Origin: Henriciella sp045287255
GTDB taxonomy: Bacteria > Pseudomonadota > Alphaproteobacteria > Caulobacterales > Hyphomonadaceae
Assembly: GCF_045287255.1 (NCBI RefSeq)
Contig: NZ_CP137142.1
Span: 868,001 to 932,000, forward strand
Direction of reading: 5' to 3'
DNA length: 64,000 nucleotides
In this document: piece by piece, positions 1 to 8,049 of the stretch
Layout of the letters: the number at the start of each line of letters is the position of its first letter
Numbering within the stretch: the first letter of the stretch is position 1
Translations under genes and position numbers: made by a program
The notes under the pieces: model-generated
Database searches by the model: none
Seen by the model: only the letters and a program-made list of their open reading frames with translations
What the model was told of the DNA's origin: nothing

Positions 1-81
1 TTGAAAAGGCGAAAAGCCTTGCGTGCTTAAAATCAGGTGGATAGGCCTTATGCATAACAACAATGCTTGGGAGGCTTTACC

Positions 82-474
82 ATGACACAGATTGAAGCTG
101 TGGCGCTTTATTCCGGATTATTCGTTCTTCTGTTTATCGGATTGAAATTGAATGCAGGCCGGGTTCGCGTCTCGGAGCAGGTGAATTTCGGAGATGGCGG
201 GAATGACCCGATGCGTCAGGCGATGCGGGTGCAAGGCAATGCCGTGGAAGATGTGCCGATTACGCTTCTGGGGCTGTATGGCCTGGCCGCATTGGCCGCG
301 CCGGTCATGCTGATCCATATTCTGGGCGGAAGCTTTCTTCTCTTCCGTATCGCTCATGCTTTCACATTGGGCAGTGGAACGGGGTCAGGCCTGGGGCGTA
401 TGATCGGGACGCTTGGGACCCTGCTGGTTATGCTGGTGACAGGCGGAGCGGCCATCTGGTTTGCCCTTACTTGA
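82..474 (+). CDS. MAPEG family membrane protein
   Basis: This is a 130-residue inner-membrane protein of the MAPEG family, which includes glutathione- and eicosanoid-related membrane enzymes; the bacterial members mostly have no assigned substrate. Hydrophobic segments lie at about residues 6-26, 60-98 and 107-128, consistent with four helices. The family signature is visible as RVQGNAVEDVP (near residue 49) and RIAHAF. I chose the ATG at 82 because TGGGAGG lies just before it; an upstream in-frame TTG at 67 would have to run through that ribosome binding site. It stands alone on the plus strand, facing the converging CPBP gene. The family call is good and the substrate is unknown. Confidence 0.85.
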   Translation: MTQIEAVALYSGLFVLLFIGLKLNAGRVRVSEQVNFGDGGNDPMRQAMRVQGNAVEDVPITLLGLYGLAALAAPVMLIHILGGSFLLFRIAHAFTLGSGTGSGLGRMIGTLGTLLVMLVTGGAAIWFALT

Positions 475-487
475 GGGGCGGTCCAGC

Positions 488-964
488 TCAAAGAAAAGCA
501 GGGGCACCTAGGCAGGCTTTCCAACCGACCACGGCGAGCCAGTGAAAGACGATGGGTGGCCAGAGTGACCGCATGCGGCATGCAAGCCATGTCGTGATGG
601 CGCCAAGTCCAGCTGCTATGATCAGGAAGCGGCAGTCAAAAAAATAGTCGCGGGCCTCAGTCAAGAAGAGCCAGCCATTCAGCGGATGCCAGAGAATGAA
701 AAGAAGAAAGGACAATCCCGCGACCAATGGGAGATAGCGGTTTTGGCGTTTGGCCAACCAGAGCACAGGGCCGCGAAAGACCAGCTCTTCCAGAAAAGCG
801 GGTAGGATAAGCGCAATTATGGCAGTGCGCAGGATTGAGGTAGGTTCGGCCAATTCGTACTGGAATAAGCCTGAGGCGAAACCGAAACTGACAGCCAGGA
901 TGGCAAAAGCGATGAAGACAAGGCTGGTCAGTCGCCAATCCGCAGCAGAAGGACGCTGGAACAA
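488..964 (-). CDS. CPBP family intramembrane metalloprotease
   Basis: This is a small polytopic membrane protein with the CPBP (Abi/Rce1-like) signature EELVFRG and a later HPLNG segment; both His and Glu residues of this type are proposed metal/catalytic residues of the family. Four hydrophobic stretches are visible. Such proteins are putative membrane-embedded CAAX-type proteases and their substrates are mostly unknown. The frame stays open upstream to an ATG at 1066, but that would overlap the racemase-like gene by about 98 bases and the extra residues look like antisense-of-coding noise. A TTG at 964, just after the racemase stop and behind a weak AGG, suits a translationally coupled start. 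The start is uncertain; the family call is fairly sure. Confidence 0.75.
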   Translation of the reverse strand: MFQRPSAADWRLTSLVFIAFAILAVSFGFASGLFQYELAEPTSILRTAIIALILPAFLEELVFRGPVLWLAKRQNRYLPLVAGLSFLLFILWHPLNGWLFLTEARDYFFDCRFLIIAAGLGAITTWLACRMRSLWPPIVFHWLAVVGWKACLGAPAFL

Positions 965-968
965 AAGA

Positions 969-1676
969 TCAGCCTGATGCGGCTTGCGCCTGCATCCATG
1001 CGTCGATCGCATCGGCGTGGATGTGGGTGGTACTGAATACGGGGACGGTGCAATCGGCTTGTTCAAGGATCATACACAGTTCTGTGCAGCCGAGGATGAC
1101 CCCGTCTGCACCTTGGGTCGCATAGCGGGCGACGAGGTCCGACATGGCGGCACGGGAGCTGTCTTTGACGACGCCATTGACAAGTTCGTCGAAGATGACA
1201 CGACCGACAAGCTCGCGGTCTTCGGTGCTTGGGATGATCGGGGTTCCCGAATAGCGCTGGGCGAGTTCGGGGGCGAAGAAATCACCGCTCATGACCCATG
1301 GCGTACCGAGCAGGAGCGGACGGTTTGACCCTTGCATGGTCATGGCTTCACTCAGGCTGTCGAGCATGTGAATGACGGGGAGACCTGTCGCTTCGCCAGC
1401 AGCCTTTGCGGCGACATGGGTTGTGCCGGAGGTGATCGCGATGGCGGTCGCGCCACCCGCTTTCAAAGATTGTGCGGCGGCCACAACCTCGGTGGTGAAG
1501 GCAGGCCAGTCCTCGGCTTTATAGTGACCATACATGGTGCCATAATCGAGCATGTAGAACAGGACCTGCGCCGAGTGCTGGCCGCCCTGATGGCGACGCG
1601 CGTGATCATTCAACAAGCGATAATAGATGTGCGTGGCTTCGGGGCTGACCCCGCCAATGAGACCGATAAGAGACAT
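969..1676 (-). CDS. Aspartate/glutamate racemase-family protein (one catalytic Cys missing)
   Basis: This 235-residue protein resembles E. coli YgeA, a broad-specificity amino-acid racemase. The N-terminal LIGGVSPEAT, the HSAQV segment and the C-terminal GCTE motif with the second cysteine are all present. The first catalytic motif, CTNTMH in YgeA as I remember it, reads TSGTTH here, so the N-terminal catalytic Cys is replaced by Thr. Cofactor-independent racemases of this family normally use two cysteines as the two acid/base residues, so racemisation may be lost or one-sided. It begins with an ATG behind AGGAAA and is followed within five bases by the CPBP gene, so the two are probably co-transcribed. 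The function should be read as racemase-like, not proven racemase. Confidence 0.8.
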   Translation of the reverse strand: MSLIGLIGGVSPEATHIYYRLLNDHARRHQGGQHSAQVLFYMLDYGTMYGHYKAEDWPAFTTEVVAAAQSLKAGGATAIAITSGTTHVAAKAAGEATGLPVIHMLDSLSEAMTMQGSNRPLLLGTPWVMSGDFFAPELAQRYSGTPIIPSTEDRELVGRVIFDELVNGVVKDSSRAAMSDLVARYATQGADGVILGCTELCMILEQADCTVPVFSTTHIHADAIDAWMQAQAASG

Positions 1677-1830
1677 GGCTTTCCTATATCGCTGAGGTCG
1701 GTATGTTTAAAGCACAAATCGAGGTGCATGGTTGCAATCATTGCAAATCGGAAAGGGGCAAAACGCCCGCTATTCTGTGGGCCGCGTCTTGGCTATGGTC
1801 GTGCAATGATCATTCCGGATTGGAGATCCC

Positions 1831-3153
1831 ATGACATCGTTTGAAACAGCCTATACCGAAAAGCGTATGAACGCGGATGAGGCGGTTGCCCTTATTAAGA
1901 GTGGCGAGAATATCGCCATGGGCATGGCGCTAAGTGAACCGCCAGCTTTGCTTGCGGCGTTGGCACGGCGATTGGAGGCGCGCGCGGTTTCAGGCCTGAA
2001 GCTCTGGTATTTCCACTCCATGCCCGGGGCCGCTGAGACGGTTTTGCGCTATGAATTGCTCGACCGGATACAGCCCCATTGCATGTTCATGGGGCCGATT
2101 GAGCGCGAACTGGCCAAACGCGGAGAGGTCGAGGGGCGTAAAGTGGTGAACTTTGTGCCGGTCGCGTTCTCTGATGCGCCAGCTTTGTTTGAGCGGCATG
2201 TGGATCTCGATACCTGTCTGGTCGTGGTGTCGCCGATGGATCGACACGGCTATTTCTCTTTCGGGACGAATAATGACTATGCCAGCACAGCGGCGCGCAC
2301 GGCCAAGCACACGATTGTTGAGGTGAACCCGCAAATGCCGCGCGTGTTTGGCGACTCAATGATCCATATCAGCGAGATTGATGCCCTGATCGAGCATGAT
2401 GTTGCTCTGCATGAAGTGCCGACAAAAGAGCCGAGCGAGGCCGATCACAAGATTGCAAAGATCGTCGCGGACATGGTGCCGGATGGAGCCTGCCTGCAAA
2501 TGGGCATTGGCGCACTGCCGGGCATTGTCTGTGAGCATTTGAAGTCGCGCCATGACCTCGGCATCCATACCGAGCTGCTCTCACCGGGGCTGGTCGAGCT
2601 GATCGATTGTGGCGCGGTGACCAACCGACGGAAGAATACGTTTCCGGGGCGCACGGTGTTCACCTTCGCGCTGGGCAATAAGCGGATGTATGACCTGATT
2701 GATGACAACCCAGCCGTGAACAGTCATCCGGTGAATATCGTCAACGACCCCCGCCACATCGCCAAGAATCCCGGCGTTATCTCGATCAATGCGACGCTGG
2801 AAGTTGACCTGACCGGAGCGTGTAATTCTGAAAGCCTGAAAGGGCGCCAGTATAGTGGCTCTGGCGGACAATTGGACTTTGTCCGTGGGGCGCGGGCCTC
2901 GAAAGGTGGGCGCTCGATCATCGCGACGCGCTCGACCACGCGCGATGGCAAGGTCTCGCGGATTGTCCCGGAGCTGACGGGCGCAGTGACCACCCCGCGC
3001 AATGATGTCGATACGATTGTCACCGAGTTTGGGGCCGCACGCCTGATCGGCCTGAGCGCGGAAGAGCGGGCAGAGGCCCTGATTGGTCTTGCCCACCCCG
3101 ATCATCGTGAAGACTTGAGGCTTGCGGCGCGGCAGCGGGCGCTTATTGACTAA
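1831..3153 (+). CDS. Acetyl-CoA hydrolase/CoA-transferase family protein (4-hydroxybutyrate CoA-transferase-like)
   Basis: This is a 440-residue member of the class I CoA-transferase family that includes 4-hydroxybutyrate and acetate CoA-transferases and Ach1. The motif NATLEVDLTG (Glu near residue 324) holds the Glu that probably forms the CoA thioester intermediate, and GSGGQLDFVRGA is the glycine-rich oxyanion loop. The length fits the two-domain family. The ATG at 1831 has GGAG six bases upstream. It is followed 24 bases later by a GNAT gene on the same strand, which suggests a two-gene transcript. The exact acyl-CoA partner cannot be told from sequence; short-chain acids are likely. Confidence 0.85.
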   Translation: MTSFETAYTEKRMNADEAVALIKSGENIAMGMALSEPPALLAALARRLEARAVSGLKLWYFHSMPGAAETVLRYELLDRIQPHCMFMGPIERELAKRGEVEGRKVVNFVPVAFSDAPALFERHVDLDTCLVVVSPMDRHGYFSFGTNNDYASTAARTAKHTIVEVNPQMPRVFGDSMIHISEIDALIEHDVALHEVPTKEPSEADHKIAKIVADMVPDGACLQMGIGALPGIVCEHLKSRHDLGIHTELLSPGLVELIDCGAVTNRRKNTFPGRTVFTFALGNKRMYDLIDDNPAVNSHPVNIVNDPRHIAKNPGVISINATLEVDLTGACNSESLKGRQYSGSGGQLDFVRGARASKGGRSIIATRSTTRDGKVSRIVPELTGAVTTPRNDVDTIVTEFGAARLIGLSAEERAEALIGLAHPDHREDLRLAARQRALID

Positions 3154-3177
3154 GCCCGTACTTGGTCGGGAGGCAAT

Positions 3178-3762
3178 ATGATCCAGCTTGATGATGCGTT
3201 TGAGACGCTGGCCGGGGTGCGGCTTGATACAGTGCAGCCCGAGGATGAAGCCGAAGTGCGCGCTGCGGCGGATGATGCGGAGACGTGGCGGTGGTTTACT
3301 TTCCGCGCGGATGGAGCGTATTTCGACACGCAATTCTGGCCGAACTTTCTGGTGCATCACCGTTCGCCTGAGGAATATCACTTCATTGTCCGCCATCAGG
3401 GAAAAGTCGTCGGCGCAACTTGTTTCCTGGCGGCGAGCGATCGTCACAAGCGGGTGGAGATTGGCGGGACATGGTACACAAGCGCCGCGCGCGGCAGTGT
3501 GGTTAATCCGGTCTGCAAGTTTTTACTGTTGCAGCGCGCCTTTGACTGGGGCGCACGCCGGGTGGAGATCAAGACGGACAGTCAGAATGCACGCTCACGC
3601 GCCGCGATCGAGAAGCTTGGCGGGGTTTTTGAGGGGACTTTGCGCAATCACATGATCCTGCACGATGGCTCGCAGCGGCATACCGTCTACTATTCGATTA
3701 TTCCTGAAGAATGGCCGGTGATTTCTGCAAAACTGCAAAAACGCATCGAAAACACCCCGTAA
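3178..3762 (+). CDS. GNAT N-acetyltransferase (RimJ/RimL-like)
   Basis: This 194-residue protein has the acetyltransf_3 fold pattern seen in RimJ/RimL-type enzymes: a long N-terminal strand-rich part, then VGATCFL, GGTWYTSAARGS in place of the usual V/IG.W..P..RG, and the downstream ALEIK/NxxSxxAIEKLG equivalent, here VEIKTDSQNARSRAAIEKLG. These contact acetyl-CoA in the family. It lies directly behind the CoA-transferase gene and probably shares its transcript. The acceptor (protein N-terminus, small amine or antibiotic) is not evident. Confidence 0.8.
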   Translation: MIQLDDAFETLAGVRLDTVQPEDEAEVRAAADDAETWRWFTFRADGAYFDTQFWPNFLVHHRSPEEYHFIVRHQGKVVGATCFLAASDRHKRVEIGGTWYTSAARGSVVNPVCKFLLLQRAFDWGARRVEIKTDSQNARSRAAIEKLGGVFEGTLRNHMILHDGSQRHTVYYSIIPEEWPVISAKLQKRIENTP

Positions 3763-3784
3763 AGTAAACAGACAGCCCTGAATC

Positions 3785-3823
3785 GGTTAACCCTTAGCCT
3801 TTTCAAGGGCTTAGCTGTTAACC
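3785..3823. repeat. Nested inverted repeats with paired GTTAAC
   Basis: GGTTAAC at 3785-3791 is mirrored by GTTAACC at 3817-3823, enclosing CCCTT (3791-3795) and AAGGG (3805-3809). A further TTAA follows at 3824-3827. It lies 22 bases after the acetyltransferase stop and may act as a transcript end or as a binding region. TTAA half-sites are also the core of CtrA boxes, but no TTAA-N7-TTAA spacing is present. Confidence 0.35.
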
Positions 3824-3883
3824 TTAACGCAAAACCTGTGCGGCACTCTCCGACTCGTCAGCCAAGGCGTTGACGTGATGGTG

Positions 3884-3935
3884 GGTGTCCCGGACCGGGC
3901 AAAAAAAGACTGGCCGGGCACCTCTAAAATTAGAG
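3884..3935. promoter_or_regulatory. Two inverted repeats before the Sel1-like gene
   Basis: GGTGTCCCGG (3884-3893) pairs with CCGGGCACC (3913-3921) apart from one unpaired base, and CCTCTAA (3920-3926) pairs with TTAGAGG (3929-3935) over a two-base centre. The second ends ten bases before the ATG at 3946, so it overlaps the likely ribosome binding region and could be an operator or a leader structure. Confidence 0.4.
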
Positions 3936-3945
3936 GGAGTGGCAA

Positions 3946-4224
3946 ATGGCTTACTCAGACATACAAACGGAGATTGCCCCGGAGACAGGACTGTCCGCGG
4001 AAACCGCAACTGGTGATGAACTGTATCGGGTCGGACTGGCCTATGCAGAAGGTGTTGATTGCGAACAGGATCTGGTCGCGGCGCATAAGTGGTTCAATCT
4101 GGCTGTCCTGAAGGGCCACGAAGACGCGAAAATCTGCCGTGAAGAAATGGCCGAGATGCTCGAAAAAGAAGACATCAAAGTAGCGCTTTCAGCCGCGCGG
4201 GCCTGGTTGCAACTGGCGAACTAA
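3946..4224 (+). CDS. Small Sel1-repeat (SLR) protein
   Basis: This 92-residue protein contains one clear Sel1-type helical hairpin, LYRVGLAYAEG...D...AHKWFNLAVLKGHEDA, at about residues 25-65, followed by a second partial helix pair. Sel1 repeats are protein-interaction scaffolds. Short single-repeat proteins of this type are frequent in alphaproteobacteria and have no assigned role. It is preceded by two inverted repeats (3884-3935) and is not close enough to either neighbour to be in an operon. The following 198 bases before the next gene show no recognisable element. Confidence 0.75.
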   Translation: MAYSDIQTEIAPETGLSAETATGDELYRVGLAYAEGVDCEQDLVAAHKWFNLAVLKGHEDAKICREEMAEMLEKEDIKVALSAARAWLQLAN

Positions 4225-4422
4225 TTCCAGCCCAATGGCAAGACAGAGATCAGATTCAGAGATCTTGCCAAGCATGGCTGGTTCAGTGTTCTGGAGGCAT
4301 ACTATTTGTATGTTTCCATGGGTTGGATCGATTGTATGTCCACGCTACCTATGTCGGCCATAAGGCAGATAAAAGATGACAGTCTTACATCTTGCCAGAA
4401 CTTGATGGCATGAGTGTGAGTT

Positions 4423-6039
4423 ATGATGAGTGATGACCATGATCCCGATGGGGTAAGGGCAAATTTAGACCAGGACTTCATACCGTTTCATCAGGCGAGG
4501 GAATTGCTTGGGAAAAAGAGCTATCAAGAGGTTCATTCGATCTGTGTAGAAATGATCGACCAGAACCCGGATTATGCGGATGCCTACTATGTTCTCGGCA
4601 TTCTGTTCTATGAACACCATGATTTTCGGAATGCGCTCGACCTCTTCGAGCGGGCAGTTCAGAAAGGTCACCCAGAACCGGGTGTGCACGCTCAGCTTGC
4701 GCGTTGTTATTTGGCTTTGAGTAGACCGCAAGAGGCTTTGGCGCATATAGAGATGGCCACAGCACGCAATCCTGAGGACAGCTATACACTGTCATCATTG
4801 GGTGCAGCGCTGAGCCGTCTGGACCGACATGAAGAGGCCGTGGAGCTTCATCGCAAAGCGACTGAACTTGCCCCAAAGGATGCCTTTGGATTTTTCAACC
4901 TTGGCTCATCACTTCAGTTTTTGGGAGATTTTGATGGAGCAAAGGCGGCTTATGAGACGGCTTTGCAAATCGCCCCTGAATATCTGAAAGCGCGCGCTTA
5001 TCTGACACTTATCAAGACACATACGCGTGAGGAGAATGACCTTCCGGCCTTGCAGGATGCATGGGAAAAGCGTCATCCTCGTGATGCTGAGGGTGGACTG
5101 CAAATCGCTCATGCATTTGCTAAAGTATACGAGGACCTTGGTGAGCCCAAATCGGTTATGACCTGGTTGGACAAAGGCAAGAGTTTGGTTCGGGAGGTCA
5201 TTCCAAATCGGCGCGTCCAGGATAAGGCAAGCTTTAAGGCTGCCAAAGCGCTTTCTCTTACGTTGAAGCCTGATGTTGATACTATCGCTGATGGTCCAAT
5301 ATTTATAACAGGTTTACCCAGAACCGGAACGACACTGACTGATCGTATCCTTTCTAGCCATTCGCAAGTTGTTTCCGCTGGAGAGCGTACCGAGTTCGCA
5401 GCATGCCTTCAGCGTGGAGCGCAGCAGCAAGGCAAGCATGTTCTTGATGCTCAAACGATATCCATGGCGACAGAGGTTGAGCTGTCATCTGTCGGGGCAG
5501 TATACCTTGATGACGTGAAGGCCATTCTCAATACGTCACACCGCTTTACCGATAAGCTTCCGCTTAATGTGTTTTTTGCGCCAGCTATACTGACGGCACT
5601 CCCTTCGGCGCGAATGATCTGTTTGCGACGACATCCTGTTGATAGTGTCCTGAGCGTCTATAGACAATTATTTGCGCTAAGCGCAATTGAGTACCGCTGC
5701 GCGCATGATCTGCAAGATTTGGCGAACTTTGTTGCCGACTTTTATGAGCTTGTAGAGCACTTATCAGAGACCCTGCCAGCATCAAGATTTAGAATTGTTG
5801 ACTATGAAACTTTGGCGACCGAACCTGAGACTGAAATCAGGCAGCTTCTAGAGTTTTGTGGGCTTCCTTTTGAAGAGGCATGTCTTGAGTTTCAGAAAAA
5901 TCGCGCACCTGTTGCAACAGCGAGTGTCGCGCAGGTGCGCCAGCCTATGTATACATCATCCATAGCGCGTTGGGAGCGATATAAGGATCACTTGGGACCT
6001 GCTCTTGCTGTTCTCAATGATAGAGGCTTGTTGGATTGA
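4423..6039 (+). CDS. TPR-repeat sulfotransferase family protein
   Basis: This 538-residue protein joins an N-terminal array of tetratricopeptide repeats (about residues 40-240) to a C-terminal sulfotransferase domain. The PAPS 5'-phosphosulfate loop is visible as GLPRTGTT near residues 297-304, and the 3'-phosphate motif as RHPVDSVLSVYRQ near 403-415. Known relatives transfer sulfate from PAPS to unknown acceptors such as proteins, glycans or lipids. The first codons offer adjacent ATGs at 4423 and 4426. The gene is visibly richer in A and T than its neighbours, so it may have been acquired. The substrate is unknown. Confidence 0.85.
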   Translation: MMSDDHDPDGVRANLDQDFIPFHQARELLGKKSYQEVHSICVEMIDQNPDYADAYYVLGILFYEHHDFRNALDLFERAVQKGHPEPGVHAQLARCYLALSRPQEALAHIEMATARNPEDSYTLSSLGAALSRLDRHEEAVELHRKATELAPKDAFGFFNLGSSLQFLGDFDGAKAAYETALQIAPEYLKARAYLTLIKTHTREENDLPALQDAWEKRHPRDAEGGLQIAHAFAKVYEDLGEPKSVMTWLDKGKSLVREVIPNRRVQDKASFKAAKALSLTLKPDVDTIADGPIFITGLPRTGTTLTDRILSSHSQVVSAGERTEFAACLQRGAQQQGKHVLDAQTISMATEVELSSVGAVYLDDVKAILNTSHRFTDKLPLNVFFAPAILTALPSARMICLRRHPVDSVLSVYRQLFALSAIEYRCAHDLQDLANFVADFYELVEHLSETLPASRFRIVDYETLATEPETEIRQLLEFCGLPFEEACLEFQKNRAPVATASVAQVRQPMYTSSIARWERYKDHLGPALAVLNDRGLLD

Positions 6040-6075
6040 AAGTGAGCGCGGATAGCTGTTCTACGCCCATTTTTC

Positions 6076-6771
6076 TTAGCTCTCATTGTACCGATAACCC
6101 ACGCCATACAGCGTTTCGATGGCGTCGAATTCCTTGTCGCTTTCGCGGAATTTCTTGCGCAGGCGTTTGATGTGGCTGTCGATTGTGCGGTCATCGACAT
6201 AGATTTGATCATCATAGGCCGCGTCCATCAGGTTATCGCGCGACTTCACATAGCCGGGGCGCTGGGCGAGGGCTTGCAGGATCAGGAATTCGGTCACGGT
6301 CAGGCGAACCGGGTGACCATCCCAGGAACAGGCATGACGGTTCGGATCGAGGGTCAGGCGACCGCGCACGATGGGCTTAACGTCGCCTTCCTCTGGCGCA
6401 GCATCGGCGGAGCGTGAGCGGCGCAGCACGGCTTTCACGCGCTCTGAAAGCAGACGGTTCGAGCACGGCTTCCGGACAAAATCATCGGCACCGATATTGA
6501 AGCCGATGACCTCGTCAATCTCTTCATCCTTTGAGGTCAGGAAGATCACGGGCAGGTCAGAGGACTGGCGCAAGCGCTTGAGCAATTCCATACCGTCCAT
6601 TTTCGGCATTTTGACATCGAGGATAGCAATGTCTGGTGGGCTGTCGGTCAGAGCGGTCAGCGCGGCCAGCCCATCATGATAGGTGCGCACATCATAGCCT
6701 TCGGCCTCAAAGAAGATTTTCAGGGACGCAACAATGTTCTCGTCATCGTCAACCAGTGCCAGTGTCGTCAT
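6076..6771 (-). CDS. chvI: Two-component response regulator ChvI
   Basis: This is a 231-residue OmpR-type regulator: a receiver domain with the acidic cluster at residues 8-10, phospho-acceptor Asp52 (ILDVKMPKMDGMELL) and Lys101, then a winged helix ending in LYGVGYRYNES. The run FLTSKDEEIDEVIGFNIGADDF is typical of ChvI of alphaproteobacteria, which acts with the ChvG kinase in envelope and acid responses. Here no chvG, hprK or pckA gene follows; downstream is the unrelated sulfotransferase on the other strand, so the partner kinase must be elsewhere. One substitution, KPCSNRLL, replaces the usual KPFSxRLL with Cys at residue 103. Confidence 0.88.
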   Translation of the reverse strand: MTTLALVDDDENIVASLKIFFEAEGYDVRTYHDGLAALTALTDSPPDIAILDVKMPKMDGMELLKRLRQSSDLPVIFLTSKDEEIDEVIGFNIGADDFVRKPCSNRLLSERVKAVLRRSRSADAAPEEGDVKPIVRGRLTLDPNRHACSWDGHPVRLTVTEFLILQALAQRPGYVKSRDNLMDAAYDDQIYVDDRTIDSHIKRLRKKFRESDKEFDAIETLYGVGYRYNES

Positions 6772-7044
6772 GGGTCAGCCTCCTCGCCTTAAACGCCCGT
6801 ACTCAGCCGGGCTGACATCTCTGAGGCTGTATGAACCACGGTTCGTGTGCCACCGGAAGCCCCCGGCTATGGTGATGACTTAAAAAACAGGGCTTTAGGG
6901 CAGGGGTTTGCGCCGAATGCGGCAATTTCTAGCCACGCAGCGTTTAGCTTGCCTTATTTGACCATTCACGAGAACGTGTTCGTGGTGGGCTGTGATCATG
7001 ACTACATGGTGGCAGACGTTGAAAGCCAAAAGGGAGCTGATGGA

Positions 7045-7893
7045 ATGAGTCACGATGTATATACCCCGCCAAAAGTGTGGACCTGGGACAAGGCGAGCGG
7101 GGGGCGGTTTGCCAATATCAATCGCCCAATCGCCGGGCCAACACATGACAAGGAGCTGCCCGTCGGCAAGCATCCACTGCAGCTTTACTCGCTCGGCACG
7201 CCGAACGGGGTGAAGGTCACCGTGCTTCTGGAAGAGCTTCTGGAAAAGGGCCATACAGGCGCGGAATATGATGCCTGGCTGATCAATATTGGTGAGGGCA
7301 GTCAGTTTGGCAGCGGCTTTGTTGACGTGAATCCGAACTCAAAAATTCCGGCCCTACTGGATACGTCGACCAATCCGGGGACGCGCGTGTTTGAGAGTGG
7401 ATCAATCCTGTTCTACCTTGCCGAGAAGTTTGGTGCGTTCCTGCCTAAAGACGGCGCGGCGCGAGCCGAGACGATGAACTGGCTGTTCTGGCAGATGGGC
7501 TCTGCGCCCATTCTTGGTGGTGGCTTTGGGCATTTCTATGCCTATGCCCCGGAGAAGTATGAGTATCCGATCAACCGCTATGCGATGGAAGTGAAGCGTC
7601 AGTTGGACGTCCTGGAGCGTAATCTGGCTGACCGCGAATACCTGGCGGGTGACGAGTACACGATCGCTGATATGGCGGTTTGGCCCTGGTATGGCGCGCT
7701 GGTGAAGGGCATTATCTATGAGGCGGGCGAGTTCCTGTCTGTGCATGAGTATAAGAATGTCATCCGCTGGACTGACCAGATTGCCGAGCGCGCGGCGGTG
7801 AAGCGCGGGCGGATCGTCAACCGAACCTGGGGTGAGGATAAGAACCAGCTTGCCGAACGCCATGATGCCAGCGACTTTGAAGGCAAAACTTAA
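7045..7893 (+). CDS. yghU: Glutathione S-transferase-like protein YghU
   Basis: This 282-residue protein is very close to E. coli YghU (Nu-class GST, glutathione-dependent disulfide-bond oxidoreductase). The characteristic PPKVWTWDKASGG start, LPVGKHPLQLYSLGTPNG, VNPNSKIPAL, FESGSILFYLAEKFG and GGGFGHFYAYAP are all present. YghU-type enzymes bind two glutathiones in the N-terminal thioredoxin-like domain. I place the start at ATG 7045 because AGGGAG lies eight bases before it and homology begins there, although the frame is open to 6847. The 273 bases before it contain a CACGA-N8-TCGTG inverted repeat at 6967-6984 that might be an operator. Confidence 0.93.
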   Translation: MSHDVYTPPKVWTWDKASGGRFANINRPIAGPTHDKELPVGKHPLQLYSLGTPNGVKVTVLLEELLEKGHTGAEYDAWLINIGEGSQFGSGFVDVNPNSKIPALLDTSTNPGTRVFESGSILFYLAEKFGAFLPKDGAARAETMNWLFWQMGSAPILGGGFGHFYAYAPEKYEYPINRYAMEVKRQLDVLERNLADREYLAGDEYTIADMAVWPWYGALVKGIIYEAGEFLSVHEYKNVIRWTDQIAERAAVKRGRIVNRTWGEDKNQLAERHDASDFEGKT

Positions 7894-7938
7894 ACAATAG
7901 AGGTTTTGCGAAGGCTGGTACTTTATTGTCTACGTGTT

Positions 7939-7947
7939 TGTTATAAT
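7939..7947 (+). promoter_or_regulatory. Extended -10 promoter element for luxR
   Basis: TGTTATAAT matches the extended -10 consensus (TGn plus a perfect TATAAT at 7942-7947) in an AT-rich patch 103 bases before luxR. No good -35 is seen at the usual spacing, which extended -10 promoters can tolerate. Chance occurrence in AT-rich DNA cannot be excluded. Confidence 0.4.
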
Positions 7948-7984
7948 GTAATAAATGTGAAAATTTTTATTTCATCTTTATTGA

Positions 7985-8034
7985 CCCCGGTTTAATAGAT
8001 TGATTTATGCCAAATAAATAATCTTGAGCCGGGG
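7985..8034 (+). promoter_or_regulatory. Long leader hairpin over the luxR ribosome binding region
   Basis: CCCCGG (7985-7990) pairs with CCGGGG (8029-8034); inside it AGATT (7997-8001) pairs with AATCT (8020-8024) and ATTTAT (8003-8008) with ATAAAT (8014-8019), leaving a five-base loop. The 3' arm contains the only purine-rich Shine-Dalgarno candidate (GGGGGA, 8031-8036) before the luxR ATG at 8050, so the fold would hide it. Confidence 0.5.
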
Positions 8035-8049
8035 GACATTTCTAAACGC

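Noticed and set aside
1..81. Small hairpin AAGGC-GAAAA-GCCTT at 6-20 as a terminator of a gene left of the window
   Set aside because: Only five base pairs and no T tract; the upstream gene is outside the window.
488..1066. Longer CPBP protein starting at ATG 1066
   Set aside because: It would overlap the racemase-like gene by about 98 bases and the extra 34 residues look like antisense translation; TTG 964 fits the gene boundary better.
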